In this document: positions 39,646 to 48,831 of the stretch, one piece after another
Numbering within the stretch: the first letter of the stretch is position 1
Layout of the letters: every line of letters starts with the position of its first letter
Assembly (NCBI RefSeq): GCF_022919835.1
Contig: NZ_CP095074.1
Location: 1 to 64,000, forward strand
DNA from: Halobacillus shinanisalinarum
Lineage (GTDB): Bacteria > Bacillota > Bacilli > Bacillales > Halobacillaceae
Length of the DNA stretch: 64,000 nt
Direction: 5' to 3'
The notes under the pieces: generated by a model
Told to the model about the DNA's origin: nothing
The model's database searches: none
Seen by the model: only the letters and a program-made list of their open reading frames with translations
Made by a program: the position numbers and the translations under genes

Positions 39646-40218
39646 CTGGTTCACTTATTTACGACTCTCTCTTAAAACTTAGTAGCAACTCCGAAATAAA
39701 AAATAAAAACAGACAATAAATATAAGTGCCCAAAGTAAAGAAATAATTTCAATTGTTAAAGCAAACAGAAAACATATGATAGGAATAACAAAGGTTGTAC
39801 AGACGGATATTGGACCATTCACATTTCAAAGATTACATAGAGCGAATAGTTGCAGAGTTTTACAATAAACCAAGGATTGAGTAGGACACATCAGAGAAGG
39901 GCTGAGGAGGATACTTTATTGCCATTGAAGCTAAAAAAGTACATACAGCTAGTGGAGGTAGGATGATATGTAAGCACGAGAGAAGTCAATGTCATGTATT
40001 TAAATGATTGGAAGATAGATCACAAAGGGGGATACGATATGATCGGCCTATTTAGATCGAGTAGATAATAAATGAAACCTTTGTGAATAACTACTCTATG
40101 GTTTGTATTAAACGGATTGATACGTTATCTTAAATATTAAATGACCGGTCAGTCATTAATTGGTTCTTAACCGTTATAACGCAAGTGACGCTATTGAAAA
40201 TAGAGAGGGGAATAGTTA
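39646..40218. other. 570-bp gap before the P450 gene
   Basis: No convincing gene. On the minus strand 39679-39822 is an open frame of 47 very hydrophobic residues with a GTG start and no ribosome site, possibly the scrap of a membrane protein. On the plus strand 39898-40065 has three ribosome-site-like GGAGG/GGGGG motifs, each followed by frames under 16 codons, which looks like a decayed gene. A TetR-type palindrome lies at 40140-40157. Confidence 0.5.
40140..40157. promoter_or_regulatory. TetR-type palindrome upstream of the P450
   Basis: AATGAC-CGGTCA-GTCATT, with perfect six-base arms, about 60 bp before the P450 start. Such sequences are typical TetR/AcrR operators. No TetR gene is adjacent, so the regulator must be elsewhere or lost. 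Confidence 0.55.
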
Positions 40219-41439
40219 ATGTCATATAAAAATCGAACACATGCAACGAACATTGAGTTATTTACATCAGAGTTCAATCAGAATCCTTATCCGACCTTCA
40301 GTAAACTGAGACAGGAGGACCCCATCCATCAAACACTTATGCCCAGTGGCCACTACTCCTGGATTGTAACGCGTTATGAGGATGCTGTCGCTGTCTTAAA
40401 GGATCCTCGCTTTATCAAGGATTATACTCACCTGCTTGGGCAAGAAGAACGGGAGGAAGCACAAGCAAACTCAAGTATTTTTGTCAGAAATATGCTTTTT
40501 TCCGACCCACCAGATCATAAACGATTGAGAGGCCTGGTTCAGAAAGCTTTCACACCAAAAATGATTGAAGGTTTGCGAGGAAGAATTGAGGAAATTACTA
40601 ACGAATTGCTTGATAACGTACAAGAAAAGGGTCAAATGAATTTGATTGACGACTTTGCCTTTCCTTTACCGATTATTGTCATATGTGAAATGTTGGGTGT
40701 TCCTAGCCAAGATCGTGACAAGTTTCGAACCTGGTCGAATACACTTGTAGAAGCCTCAAATAATCCAGAAAAAGCAGAACAAGTCGAAACACATATGACA
40801 GAATTTGTGATGTATCTTAAGCAGTTATGCGCTGAACGTCGCCAGAATCCTAAAGATGATATGATCAGTAAGCTAATCCAGTCTGAGGAAGAAGGGGACA
40901 GCCTTTCTGAGCAAGAACTATACGGCGTGATCTCCCTCTTGATCATCGCTGGTCATGAAACAACAGTTAATTTAATCACGAATGGAGTATTTGCATTACT
41001 CGAAAATCCTGAACAAAAGGAACAATTAAAAAACGATCCAGACTTAATTGATTCCGCCCTTGAGGAATTCCTTCGTTATAACGGGCCAGTTGAATTCAGC
41101 ACGGACCGATGGGCTTCTGAAATGGTGGAATTAAGAGGAAAAACCATTGCCAAAGGAGATCATGTGATCGTTGCCCTGGATTCAGCAAATCGTGATCCAG
41201 AACAATTTGAGGATCCAGATCTATTTGATATCACACGTGGTAAAAGCAAACACCTCGCTTTTGGAAAAGGCATCCACTTTTGCCTTGGTGCACCACTTGC
41301 CAGATTGGAAGCAGAAGTTGCTGTCACAACTTTACTATTCCGTATGCCTGAGATTCAATTAAATACTGTTTCAGCAGCATTGGAATGGCGCCCTGGCATA
41401 CTTATGCGCGGGTTAAAAGAACTTCCGGTGTCATTTTGA
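40219..41439 (+). CDS. Cytochrome P450 (bacterial soluble, CYP107/109-like)
   Basis: Soluble P450 of 406 residues. The heme loop FGKGIHFCLG gives the thiolate ligand Cys355; the I-helix oxygen-binding motif is AGHETT, and the K-helix E-x-x-R is in EEFLRY. All catalytic parts are intact. The substrate cannot be read; Bacillus relatives oxidise fatty acids, steroids and terpenoids. No ferredoxin or reductase lies beside it, so it must borrow partners. AGAGAGGGG precedes the ATG. A TetR-type palindrome upstream suggests induction by a small molecule. Confidence 0.93.
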   Translation: MSYKNRTHATNIELFTSEFNQNPYPTFSKLRQEDPIHQTLMPSGHYSWIVTRYEDAVAVLKDPRFIKDYTHLLGQEEREEAQANSSIFVRNMLFSDPPDHKRLRGLVQKAFTPKMIEGLRGRIEEITNELLDNVQEKGQMNLIDDFAFPLPIIVICEMLGVPSQDRDKFRTWSNTLVEASNNPEKAEQVETHMTEFVMYLKQLCAERRQNPKDDMISKLIQSEEEGDSLSEQELYGVISLLIIAGHETTVNLITNGVFALLENPEQKEQLKNDPDLIDSALEEFLRYNGPVEFSTDRWASEMVELRGKTIAKGDHVIVALDSANRDPEQFEDPDLFDITRGKSKHLAFGKGIHFCLGAPLARLEAEVAVTTLLFRMPEIQLNTVSAALEWRPGILMRGLKELPVSF

Positions 41440-41489
41440 TCGAAACTGACACTGTATTTAATAACTAGTTATCTGTTTTGATTAACCTT

Positions 41490-41527
41490 CCCGTTTTTTC
41501 CTAAGTAGGTAAAAGCGGGTTTTTTTA
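41490..41527 (+). terminator. Rho-independent terminator after the P450
   Basis: CCCGTTTT pairs with AAAAGCGGG, followed by seven T. Confidence 0.75.
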
Positions 41528-42065
41528 TTATCTTTAATTGGAATACACAACATAAACTTGGTGAACCTTTTCATATTAATTGTAGGGAATGACCATCACG
41601 CCCTAAACATAGCCTAACAAGGAATTATAAAATGGAAACATCGTATGGGGTGATGTGGATGCCGAAAAAAATCTTGTTGTTCTGAGATAAGGTAGAAGTA
41701 CCATTGTCCACGGTAAACGTAGTATTGCCTTTTCGTAGAGTAGAGAAAACACCGTTCAGACAATCAAACCCGGATATTACGAGAATGAATCTTTCTAAAA
41801 AATGATCCTAAAAAGATAGAAATTCGTCTCCTCTAATTAGGATCATCATCCCTTTTTCATAAAGGTTTTAACTTTAGATTACTACACCTTTCATTAGTTT
41901 TTACTCGTCACTTTTTTATTAAAATATTAGGAGTGAAAAGTAACAGGTTTACTATGGCATTATCCGGGTATGGAATTGGAAAAAGAGAGGTTGGATATTG
42001 GTGTACCAAAATGCATGAAAATTTTTATCAATGATCTGAAATTTAATTTCTTAGGAGGTTTGAAA
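41528..42065. other. 540-bp gap with an inverted repeat
   Basis: No intact gene. A frame at about 41689-41803 reads VEVPLSTVNVVLPFRRVEKT and stops at once, perhaps a scrap of a lost gene. At 41802-41811 / 41837-41846 the arms ATGATCCTAA / TTAGGATCAT form a ten-base perfect stem with a 25-base loop and a short T-rich tail; it may be a terminator or an old element end. Confidence 0.45.
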
Positions 42066-42908
42066 ATGAGGTTAACTTCCCAACAAGAAGAAAGACTTCT
42101 CCCTGTGAAAACCGACCGTCAACGTCTCAGCACTATTCTCTCTAATCTTACCGAAACGAAGGAAAAAATTCAGAAAGACCCCAAAGTGTATTATGATGAG
42201 GAAAAAGATAAGCGAGTGATCGAGCAATACTATAGCAACATTGATTTCAAAAATTCCAATCATAAAGAAATCATTCAATCATTACAACAACTAATCCAAA
42301 AGACTCATACAAATGAGGTTCGTTACGACCCGAGCGAGTATGTTTATCCTTGGGTTGACTTGCGGCCGGAGGGGAATCTCAAAAGTATTTACTCAGGGCA
42401 ACAAAGGGAAGCAGAAGAAGTTATTAAAGAAGATCATGCAACCTCTGTAAGGCGGAAAGAAAAAATGGAAAAGTCAAGGGCTTCCGATCCAAAACAGACG
42501 GAAAATAAGCTGACCGAGATTGCAAAGGACCTCAAATACAACTGCGAACATTCTGTACCACAATCTTGGTTCAATGAACAAGAGCCGATGCGCGGTGATC
42601 TTCATCACTTATTCACTTGTGAACCCGTTTGTAACTCAATAAGAAGCAACTATCCATACCATGACTTTACCGATTATAAGCCGGAAAGAATCAAGACTAA
42701 CCGAATAGAAGAGTCCTGCGGGAAAGCGAACGAGAATTTATTTGAGCCAGAACGTGCAAAGGGCACGGTTGCTAGAGCGATGCTATATTTTTTAATGAGG
42801 TATCCTAACAAAATCGAACAGCAATATAAGGGAGAGATCGACACGGCACTGTTACTAGATTGGCATCAGAAATTCCCCCTGTACTTTACGAAAAGCATCG
42901 CAATCTAG
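42066..42908 (+). CDS. Endonuclease I family nuclease without a signal peptide
   Basis: Nuclease of the EndA/NucM (PF04231) family, 280 residues. The metal/His motif is clear: CEHSVPQSWF then RGDLHHLFTCEPVCNSIRSNYPYHDF. Most relatives are exported; this start (MRLTSQQEERLLPVKTD) has no signal peptide and the first 130 residues are charged and helical. The ATG at 42066 is chosen because TTAGGAGG lies eight bases upstream; 32 upstream codons are not hydrophobic either. It may act inside the cell, be released by lysis, or use another export route. Confidence 0.85.
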   Translation: MRLTSQQEERLLPVKTDRQRLSTILSNLTETKEKIQKDPKVYYDEEKDKRVIEQYYSNIDFKNSNHKEIIQSLQQLIQKTHTNEVRYDPSEYVYPWVDLRPEGNLKSIYSGQQREAEEVIKEDHATSVRRKEKMEKSRASDPKQTENKLTEIAKDLKYNCEHSVPQSWFNEQEPMRGDLHHLFTCEPVCNSIRSNYPYHDFTDYKPERIKTNRIEESCGKANENLFEPERAKGTVARAMLYFLMRYPNKIEQQYKGEIDTALLLDWHQKFPLYFTKSIAI

Positions 42909-43084
42909 CGATCTATAATATACAAGGAAATCGTAATCCGTTCATTGATTTTCCTGACAAAATGAATCAGAACATAACGAATCTATAACCGAAGTTCTCA
43001 CTTTACGACGATTAGTTGAGGGATAGCGATTGAAGGTATATGTTATCTATACGACACAAGTATACTTCGAGGGAGATATTTATA

Positions 43085-43864
43085 ATGAATACAGTTGAAC
43101 ATAACAGTAAAGCATGGAATAAGAAAGTTGAAGATGGAGTAGTCTACACGAAGCCAGTAAATGAGGATCGTATCGAAAAGGCAAAAACCGGTGATTGGGA
43201 AATAACAGTGACAACTGGAAGAGCTGTGCCGAAAGAGTGGTTTCCCTCATCCTTAAAAGGCTTAAGCATTCTTTGTTTAGCATCTGGAGGTGGACAACAA
43301 GGCCCAATGTTAGCTGCCGCAGGGGCAGAGGTGACAGTTGTAGACATTTCTGAAAAGCAGCTGGAGCAAGATCAGTTTGTAGCAGAACGAGATGGCTTAC
43401 ACCTTAACACAATACAAGGAAGTATGTCTGATCTTCACTTTTTTAACGATGAATCTTTTGATCTGATCGTCCACCCTGTTTCCAATGTGTTTGTTGAAAA
43501 TATCTTACCCGTTTGGATGGAAGCGTCAAGGGTTTTAAAAGAAAACGGTGTCCTTATATCCGGCTTCACTAACCCGCTTCTATATATTTTCGATGATGAA
43601 CAAGAGAAAAAGGGATTTCTGGAAGTTAAACACTCTATTCCTTTTTCATCGGTATCTAATATAAATGAAGAAGAACTTCAACAACATATAGAGAACAACC
43701 AGACTCTCGAGTTCGGCCATACTTTAGAGGACCAGATTCAAGGCCAAGTTGATGCTGGTTTTTTAATTGCAGGGTTGTATGAGGATGACTTTGGGGGGAG
43801 CAGATTGCTGGACAACTATATAAAAACGTTTATCGCAACAAGAGCAATCAAGGTTTCAAGATAG
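43085..43864 (+). CDS. Class I SAM-dependent methyltransferase
   Basis: Protein of 259 residues with a Rossmann-fold methyltransferase core: motif I ILCLASGGGQQGPMLAAAGAEVTVVDIS (about 60-87), then FDLIVHPVSNVFVENI and WMEASRVLKENGVLISGF. The substrate is unknown. The ATG at 43085 follows GAGGGAG. It stands alone; 140 bp of unremarkable sequence separates it from the next gene. Confidence 0.85.
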   Translation: MNTVEHNSKAWNKKVEDGVVYTKPVNEDRIEKAKTGDWEITVTTGRAVPKEWFPSSLKGLSILCLASGGGQQGPMLAAAGAEVTVVDISEKQLEQDQFVAERDGLHLNTIQGSMSDLHFFNDESFDLIVHPVSNVFVENILPVWMEASRVLKENGVLISGFTNPLLYIFDDEQEKKGFLEVKHSIPFSSVSNINEEELQQHIENNQTLEFGHTLEDQIQGQVDAGFLIAGLYEDDFGGSRLLDNYIKTFIATRAIKVSR

Positions 43865-44010
43865 ATCCTCAAGATGAAGAAAGAAGTAATTGGGCTTTTC
43901 CAGACTTAAAAGGCTACGAACTTTTGCTAAATTAATGGATTCCTGTCACAGGTCAACCTTTCGAAAACATATGTTATCAATGAGGTTTATGTAAAGACAG
44001 GAGGAAAAGT

Positions 44011-44664
44011 ATGTATTCTAATTACTCATATATCCCACATGTAAATCAGCAAGTAAATAGTCCGTATCTTCAGCATCCTTACTATAACTACAGTAGAAGT
44101 TATATACCATATCCTTATTATTATGACCGCCAACAACCCGTTAGAGGTCAAGCAACCTGGACAGAGGGAGGACAGGTTACACAGTGCGGTATCCCGTGGT
44201 CCGAAAATCGATATATGACAGTAGCAATCGGGGAAAATACTCCTTACCAGTGTGGTCAAACACTCAAGATAACGAATTTATCGAACCAAAGGGAAGTTTT
44301 AGTGACCATAGTTGACAAAGTCCCAGGATACCCACCGAATAAAGTCAATTTGCACAGAAAAGCCTTTGAAACACTAGGAGCAAATCTAGATCTGGGCGTT
44401 ATAAATGTTGAAATCACTCCTTCTCCAGAATTGGAACAAGAAAAATGGGGGAAATATTTATTAGAACTTACCCAGACGGCCTATCCTGGTTATAACGTCA
44501 CCGAATATAATACTATAGGGAAAACACAAGTATCACCTACGCAAACGAAAGAAACGTATCAATATATTTTACAATCACCACAGGAAAGAATTAAGGTCCA
44601 AGGTAACGTTGTCTATAATCCAACTACTGATCGAGTTATTTCGTTTGATATAAAGGAAGTTTAA
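44011..44664 (+). CDS. Double-psi beta-barrel plus DUF3889 protein, spore-coat-like
   Basis: Protein of 217 residues. Residues 1-45 are very rich in Tyr, Pro, Asn and Gln (HPYYNYSRSYIPYPYYYDRQQP), like spore-coat proteins. About 48-140 is a double-psi beta-barrel as in RlpA/expansins (GQATWTEGGQVTQCGIPW...ITNLSNQREVLVTIVDKVPGYPPNKVNL). The end (150-215) fits DUF3889. No signal peptide. A CATATGTTA at 43968-43976 fits the -10 of late mother-cell sigma factors (CATANNNTA), but no clear -35 is seen. Coat location is inferred. AGGAGG precedes the ATG. Confidence 0.75.
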   Translation: MYSNYSYIPHVNQQVNSPYLQHPYYNYSRSYIPYPYYYDRQQPVRGQATWTEGGQVTQCGIPWSENRYMTVAIGENTPYQCGQTLKITNLSNQREVLVTIVDKVPGYPPNKVNLHRKAFETLGANLDLGVINVEITPSPELEQEKWGKYLLELTQTAYPGYNVTEYNTIGKTQVSPTQTKETYQYILQSPQERIKVQGNVVYNPTTDRVISFDIKEV

Positions 44665-44699
44665 TTATGATGGGGTTTGGCCATACCCTTAGATTCTAA

Positions 44700-44742
44700 C
44701 GGGGCATGAGTAAAGTTTTCACTCATGCCCCGTTTTTTTTTT
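44700..44742 (+). terminator. Rho-independent terminator after the DPBB gene
   Basis: Perfect 12-base arms CGGGGCATGAGT / ACTCATGCCCCG, nine-base loop, ten T. Confidence 0.95.
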
Positions 44743-44808
44743 ATACGACGTTATACCTTACGCTGAGATCATTATATCTGTGTAAAAACAATTTATTAAA
44801 CTGATGGG

Positions 44809-44982
44809 CTAGATTTTAGGATAATATGGTTCATATCGCGGATTACAATAATAGGGAGGTCTAGGGCCGATTTTAGGCATTTGCCAAGTGGAAGGGTTGG
44901 CGTTATATAACACCCGTACTTTTTCATTTGAATGATTGACCAATAATAATTTCACTTCCGGGTTGTATTGATAGTATTGCAA
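44809..44982 (-). CDS. Small Tyr/Pro-rich protein, unknown
   Basis: 57 residues if translation begins at the TTG at 44982, eight bases after AAGGAGG; an upstream in-frame ATG (45021) has no ribosome site. The C-terminus PRPPYYCNPRYEPYYPKI is rich in Tyr and Pro, recalling coat proteins and its convergent neighbour. I recognise no family. Confidence 0.55.
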   Translation of the reverse strand: MQYYQYNPEVKLLLVNHSNEKVRVLYNANPSTWQMPKIGPRPPYYCNPRYEPYYPKI

Positions 44983-45150
44983 GACATTAACCTCCTTGAG
45001 CATTTCTATTACCTTATTCAACTTTCTCTAATGATGAGCGTGTACCAGAAATCTTAAGTCATTCAATTACCAGCTTTATAAATGAAAAGCATTATGATCG
45101 CTCCTTTAACATAGATTATCCTGAAACAGGTTCTTTAAGGAGGTTTGCCT

Positions 45151-46083
45151 ATGTCTGATCAACATAATAAAAAGAAACCTGGCGCTAAAGGTTATCCAAT
45201 GTATCCTAATTATGGTAAAATAACGCGTTATCAAGACGTTCCAGTTACTGTTCCAGAACAACGTCAGCTTCGCCAACCTGGTGTGGAAAAATGGATGGTT
45301 CCACGTCCGATTATTGAAAATCCTAATTATACAGGAAGTGAAAAACTAGTAGGAAAAGTAGCCCTGATTTCGGGTGGAGACAGTGGCATTGGCGCTGCGG
45401 CTGCCATCGCTTTTGCTAAAGAGGGAGCAAATGTGGCCATTTCGTATTTAGATGAACATGAAGACGCGAACCGAACAAAAGCAAGAATTGAAGAGCTCGG
45501 CAAACGTTGCATCTTACTGCCAGGTGATGTAAGAAAAAAGCAGCAGTGTATCGATATTGTAGAAGAAACAGTCGACACTTTTGGGCAGCTTGATGTTCTT
45601 TGTAACCATGTCGGTATTCAATTTCAGCAATTAAGCTTGCTTGATATTACCGACGAGCAATTCGATGACACCTTTAAAGTAAATATCTACTCTCATTTCT
45701 ACACAACACGGGCAGCTCTTCCATACTTAAAAGCAGGCAGTTCCATTATTAATACCTCTTCAGTTGTGACATATGCAGGGAATAAACAATTGATTGATTA
45801 CACTGCAACGAAAGGCGCTATTATCGGTTTCACGCGGGCCTTAGCGAATAATATCATAGACCAGGGGATTCGGGTTAATGCCGTTGCTCCCGGACGGGTA
45901 TGGACACCCCTTATTCCGGCAAGCTTCTCCGCAGACCAAGTCACGCAGGCACCTAATCCCATGGAACGCCAAGGACAGCCATTTGAGCTTGCGCCCACAT
46001 TTGTCTACCTTGCCTCCGACGATTCACGTTATGTAACTGGACAAACGCTTCATGTTAACGGCGGGGAATCCATAACTTCTTAA
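45151..46083 (+). CDS. Short-chain dehydrogenase/reductase (YhxC/YdaD-like)
   Basis: NAD(P)-dependent SDR of 310 residues with the long N-terminal extension of the general-stress subgroup ([24 protein letters not shown]). The cofactor loop is SGGDSGIG, the catalytic Ser lies in INTSSVV and Tyr/Lys in YTATKGA. The usual NNAG motif reads CNHVGIQ, so the structural Asn is shifted. A C-terminal GQTLHVNGG closes the fold. AAGGAGG lies before the ATG at 45151. Substrate unknown. Confidence 0.9.
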   Translation: MSDQHNKKKPGAKGYPMYPNYGKITRYQDVPVTVPEQRQLRQPGVEKWMVPRPIIENPNYTGSEKLVGKVALISGGDSGIGAAAAIAFAKEGANVAISYLDEHEDANRTKARIEELGKRCILLPGDVRKKQQCIDIVEETVDTFGQLDVLCNHVGIQFQQLSLLDITDEQFDDTFKVNIYSHFYTTRAALPYLKAGSSIINTSSVVTYAGNKQLIDYTATKGAIIGFTRALANNIIDQGIRVNAVAPGRVWTPLIPASFSADQVTQAPNPMERQGQPFELAPTFVYLASDDSRYVTGQTLHVNGGESITS

Positions 46084-46151
46084 GGATACAATAGCACGTT
46101 CATTGATGAATAAGAGTCACCCTTACGCTATGAACGGCATGTAAAGTGAAA

Positions 46152-46196
46152 AGACAGGCATTTCGCCGTCAAATGGACGGTTATCCATGCCTGTCT
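46152..46196 (-). terminator. Terminator of tlp
   Basis: Ten-base arms AGACAGGCAT / ATGCCTGTCT with an inner CCGTC/GACGG stem; on the minus strand TTTTCACTTT follows, so it serves tlp. Confidence 0.7.
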
Positions 46197-46206
46197 ACTT
46201 ACCAAA

Positions 46207-46434
46207 TTACACGTCTTTTTGATTATGCGCTTCATCTTTGGCTTCTTCGCGCAACCCCTCAATGCTTTCTTCACGACGCTGGTTCTTTTCTTTAATCTGG
46301 CTCATTTCTTCTTTACTTAATTCTTCTGAGTGTGCTTTTGCATAATCTTTGGCTTCATCCATGTTTTGCAACGTGTGGCCAATGTTATTTTCGATTCTTT
46401 CCTTATTGTTGGAACGATCGTCTGGTTTTGCCAT
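46207..46434 (-). CDS. tlp: Small acid-soluble spore protein Tlp
   Basis: A 75-residue protein with the Tlp signature: KPDDRSNN at the start, an acidic helical middle and QIKEKNQRREESIEGLREEAKDEA. Tlp is made in the forespore. In B. subtilis it follows sspN between yneN and yneP; here it has moved to a separate place. AAAGGAGG precedes the ATG, and a sigma-G type promoter lies upstream. Confidence 0.93.
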   Translation of the reverse strand: MAKPDDRSNNKERIENNIGHTLQNMDEAKDYAKAHSEELSKEEMSQIKEKNQRREESIEGLREEAKDEAHNQKDV

Positions 46435-46462
46435 ACTTCATACCTCCTTTACATTAGAAGAT

Positions 46463-46493
46463 TAGTATGCCACTTTTTAAACAAAGGTATGTA
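46463..46493 (-). promoter_or_regulatory. Putative sigma-G promoter of tlp
   Basis: On the minus strand TACATA (46488-46493), 18 bp, CATACTA (46463-46469). The -10 fits CATNNTA exactly; the -35 has one mismatch to the sigma-G form. Forespore expression of tlp is known in B. subtilis. Confidence 0.55.
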
Positions 46494-46590
46494 AAAGGGT
46501 TGTAGGTGACAATCAAGTGTACATAGCGTTAAAATTGAAATAGGATATAGCCATTCATCCGAATTCTTAACGAAAAAAGGAGTGATTCTC

Positions 46591-46923
46591 ATGAAAGTTA
46601 AAGGAATAGACGTAGATCCCCATACTAGGTGTAGCCATTACCATACCGATGTAGACATCATTGCCATTAAGTTCCATTGTTGCAATGAATATTACGCTTG
46701 CTACGCCTGCCACCAAGAAACAGCCAGTCACTCTGCTACTAAATGGCCCCAGGATCAATGGAATGAACAAGCCATTCTTTGCGGTAATTGTCAACACGAA
46801 CTAACGATCAATGAATATATGTCTACATCCAATTGCCCTCAATGTAACAGTCTTTTTAACGAAAAGTGCAGCAATCATTTTCATCTGTATTTTGATGTGA
46901 CAAGAGAATCCTCTAGACATTAA
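46591..46923 (+). CDS. CHY zinc-finger protein
   Basis: 110 residues with many Cys/His ligands in the CHY pattern: GIDVDPHTRCSHYHTDVDIIAIKFHCC, YYACYACHQE, LCGNCQHELT and CPQCNSLFNEKCSNHFHLYF. It likely binds two or three zinc ions. Bacterial copies have no settled role; eukaryotic ones serve ubiquitin ligases or mitochondrial import. AAAGGAG lies before the ATG at 46591. Confidence 0.88.
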   Translation: MKVKGIDVDPHTRCSHYHTDVDIIAIKFHCCNEYYACYACHQETASHSATKWPQDQWNEQAILCGNCQHELTINEYMSTSNCPQCNSLFNEKCSNHFHLYFDVTRESSRH

Positions 46924-46997
46924 TTGGAACGATACGAGGCATTAGGTGTGCCTCTAGATGCTATAATCCAATGTAAGCTAAAGAGATATTGCTCAGT

Positions 46998-47030
46998 AAA
47001 CGAGACAGGGAAACTTTCCTTGTCTCGTTT
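46998..47030 (+). terminator. Hairpin terminator after the CHY gene
   Basis: AAACGAGACAGG / CCTTGTCTCGTTT arms (one bulge), about 75 bp after the stop. Confidence 0.65.
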
Positions 47031-47328
47031 GTCCTAATCAGCAATTTGATAAAAAGAATGACCAAATTCAACCCTCTTACCATAAAGAAATCATCCCTCT
47101 CGTATTTTATGGAAAAAATTCTTCCTGAAATAAATCTCTATAGAAGTATGTGTTCAAAAAGTTGACGATTGAGGAATCCTACCTTAGAACTGAGGGATAA
47201 TCGAACATATTTGATCACGCCTTGACTGTTTCAGAATAAAATTAATCATTTTCTTCAATTAACCGTATCTTTTAGCGTTTCTTTTTCGTTTATAACTATG
47301 AAAGACATTATAGAGGAGGAAAAAAGAC
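47031..47328. other. Gap before the ECF sigma gene
   Basis: 300 bases, AT-rich, no gene. A TTGACT at 47222-47227 is a possible -35 without a clear -10. GAGGAGG of the sigma gene ends the region. Confidence 0.45.
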
Positions 47329-48144
47329 ATGCGGCCGCTTGTTAAAAAAACTCCAGAGGAATTGGAACAAGAGTTTGAAGAAGCTATAAATGCTCATATT
47401 CAAGAATTACGAAAGTACTGTCTATCCCTTACAAAGTCAAAGTGGGATGGAGAAGACTTAATGCAGGATACGTTATCGAAAGCCTATATCGGTTGGCTTA
47501 ACAGGCCAAAACCTATTACTAAAGCTTATTTGTTTCGGATTGCTTCAAACACACGGATTGACGGATATCGTAAACGCAAACCTAGTGAGGATATGAACAA
47601 GGACTTGACTGAATTTAAACAGAAGGATGATTCACCATCTGATATGGTTTACCGAGCTATTGAAGTGCTTATCGGTGAACTTTCACCTAAACAACGGTTG
47701 TCCATGTTACTTGTGGAAGGACTTGGGTTAACAACAAGAGAAACAGCAAAGATGATCAGTGAAACGGAAGGTTCTGTAAAAGCCTCCCTTCACCGTGCTC
47801 GAAATAAAGTAAAGCAGATAAAACAGGATAGTTGGATTTCAAGTCTTGAAGAAGATGAGACCTTGCCCTATGTAATGGGACTTCGTAACGGTGACCCTTT
47901 AACTTTCGTTCAGCTTTATCAAAGAGAAATACAACAGCCTCTAATGTCGGCTAAAAGCTATCGAACAGAGCTTCATCCCCAGTCGTTATTACAAACAATT
48001 TCAGGAACAGGCTCTTCCTATGTGTTAGTTTCCATCATAACAATAAACGGGGATACCCTGTTTATCCCGTTTTATCAACTAGAGTTATTGACCATATTGT
48101 CACAGGTAGAAGGTCTTAGAAAAGAATTACCACTTGCCATGTAG
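47329..48144 (+). CDS. ECF-type sigma factor with a C-terminal extension
   Basis: Protein of 271 residues. Region 2 (about 20-80) has [28 protein letters not shown]; region 4 (about 113-165) has [26 protein letters not shown] and a recognition helix [17 protein letters not shown]. Unlike classic ECF factors it carries about 100 more residues (170-271, [24 protein letters not shown]...[21 protein letters not shown]) of unknown fold. No anti-sigma gene is adjacent. Its stop is 14 bp before a second clpP, whose ribosome site lies in the gap, so the two are one operon. GAGGAGG precedes the ATG. Confidence 0.82.
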   Translation: MRPLVKKTPEELEQEFEEAINAHIQELRKYCLSLTKSKWDGEDLMQDTLSKAYIGWLNRPKPITKAYLFRIASNTRIDGYRKRKPSEDMNKDLTEFKQKDDSPSDMVYRAIEVLIGELSPKQRLSMLLVEGLGLTTRETAKMISETEGSVKASLHRARNKVKQIKQDSWISSLEEDETLPYVMGLRNGDPLTFVQLYQREIQQPLMSAKSYRTELHPQSLLQTISGTGSSYVLVSIITINGDTLFIPFYQLELLTILSQVEGLRKELPLAM

Positions 48145-48158
48145 AAAGGAGTATCAAC

Positions 48159-48743
48159 ATGTCTAATGTCATACCGTATGTCGTAGAGCAAACGAACCTA
48201 GGGGAACGTTCATACGATATTTATTCCCGTTTGTTAAAAGATAGAATTATCCTTTTAGGTACACAAATTGATGACTCAGTTGCTAATTCGGTCGTTGCCC
48301 AGCTTTTATTTTTAACAGCAGAAGACCCGGATAAGGACATTCACTTGTACATTAACTCACCAGGAGGATCCATTTCTGCCGGCATGGCGATTTTTGACAC
48401 AATGCAATTCATTAAGCCGGATGTATCGACGATCTGCACAGGATTGGCTGCCTCAATGGGAGCATTTTTACTTCTAGCAGGAGAAAAAGGGAAACGATAC
48501 GCTCTCCCAAATGCCGAAATGCTTTTGCACCAGCCATTAGGCGGCGCCCAGGGACAGGCAACAGATATTAAAATTCATGCCGACCATATCATTAAAACTA
48601 GAAAAAAAATGAATAATATTATTTCAGAACGTACAGGGCAACCACTTGAAAAGGTAGAGAAGGATACGGATCGTGATTATTTTCTTTCTGCAACAGAGGC
48701 AGAAGAATACGGAATCATCGACAAACTGATGGAGAATCGATGA
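48159..48743 (+). CDS. ClpP protease, probable second paralogue
   Basis: Peptidase subunit of 194 residues with the full catalytic triad: Ser99 in AASMGAF, His124 in [12 protein letters not shown] and Asp173 in DTDRDYF. The oligomerising handle is normal. It differs from the housekeeping Bacillus ClpP at many sites (for example [25 protein letters not shown] and [15 protein letters not shown]), and the housekeeping gene lies in another context in Bacillus, so this is likely ClpP2. No Clp ATPase is beside it; it must use the cell's ClpC/ClpX/ClpE. Its operon partner is an ECF sigma factor. Confidence 0.92.
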   Translation: MSNVIPYVVEQTNLGERSYDIYSRLLKDRIILLGTQIDDSVANSVVAQLLFLTAEDPDKDIHLYINSPGGSISAGMAIFDTMQFIKPDVSTICTGLAASMGAFLLLAGEKGKRYALPNAEMLLHQPLGGAQGQATDIKIHADHIIKTRKKMNNIISERTGQPLEKVEKDTDRDYFLSATEAEEYGIIDKLMENR

Positions 48744-48794
48744 TGGTTTAACAAGGGAAGTCTTTTCGAAAAACGAAATAATTGATTCGATGAG

Positions 48795-48831
48795 TGAGCG
48801 CTATCGTAAGAATACGATCTGCGCTCATTTT
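48795..48831 (+). terminator. Terminator of the sigma-clpP operon
   Basis: TGAGCGC / GCGCTCA outer arms and ATCGTA / TACGAT inner arms, then TTTT. Confidence 0.8.

Noticed and set aside
39679..39822. Minus-strand hydrophobic frame of 47 codons
   Set aside because: GTG start without ribosome site and no family; noted only as a possible scrap.
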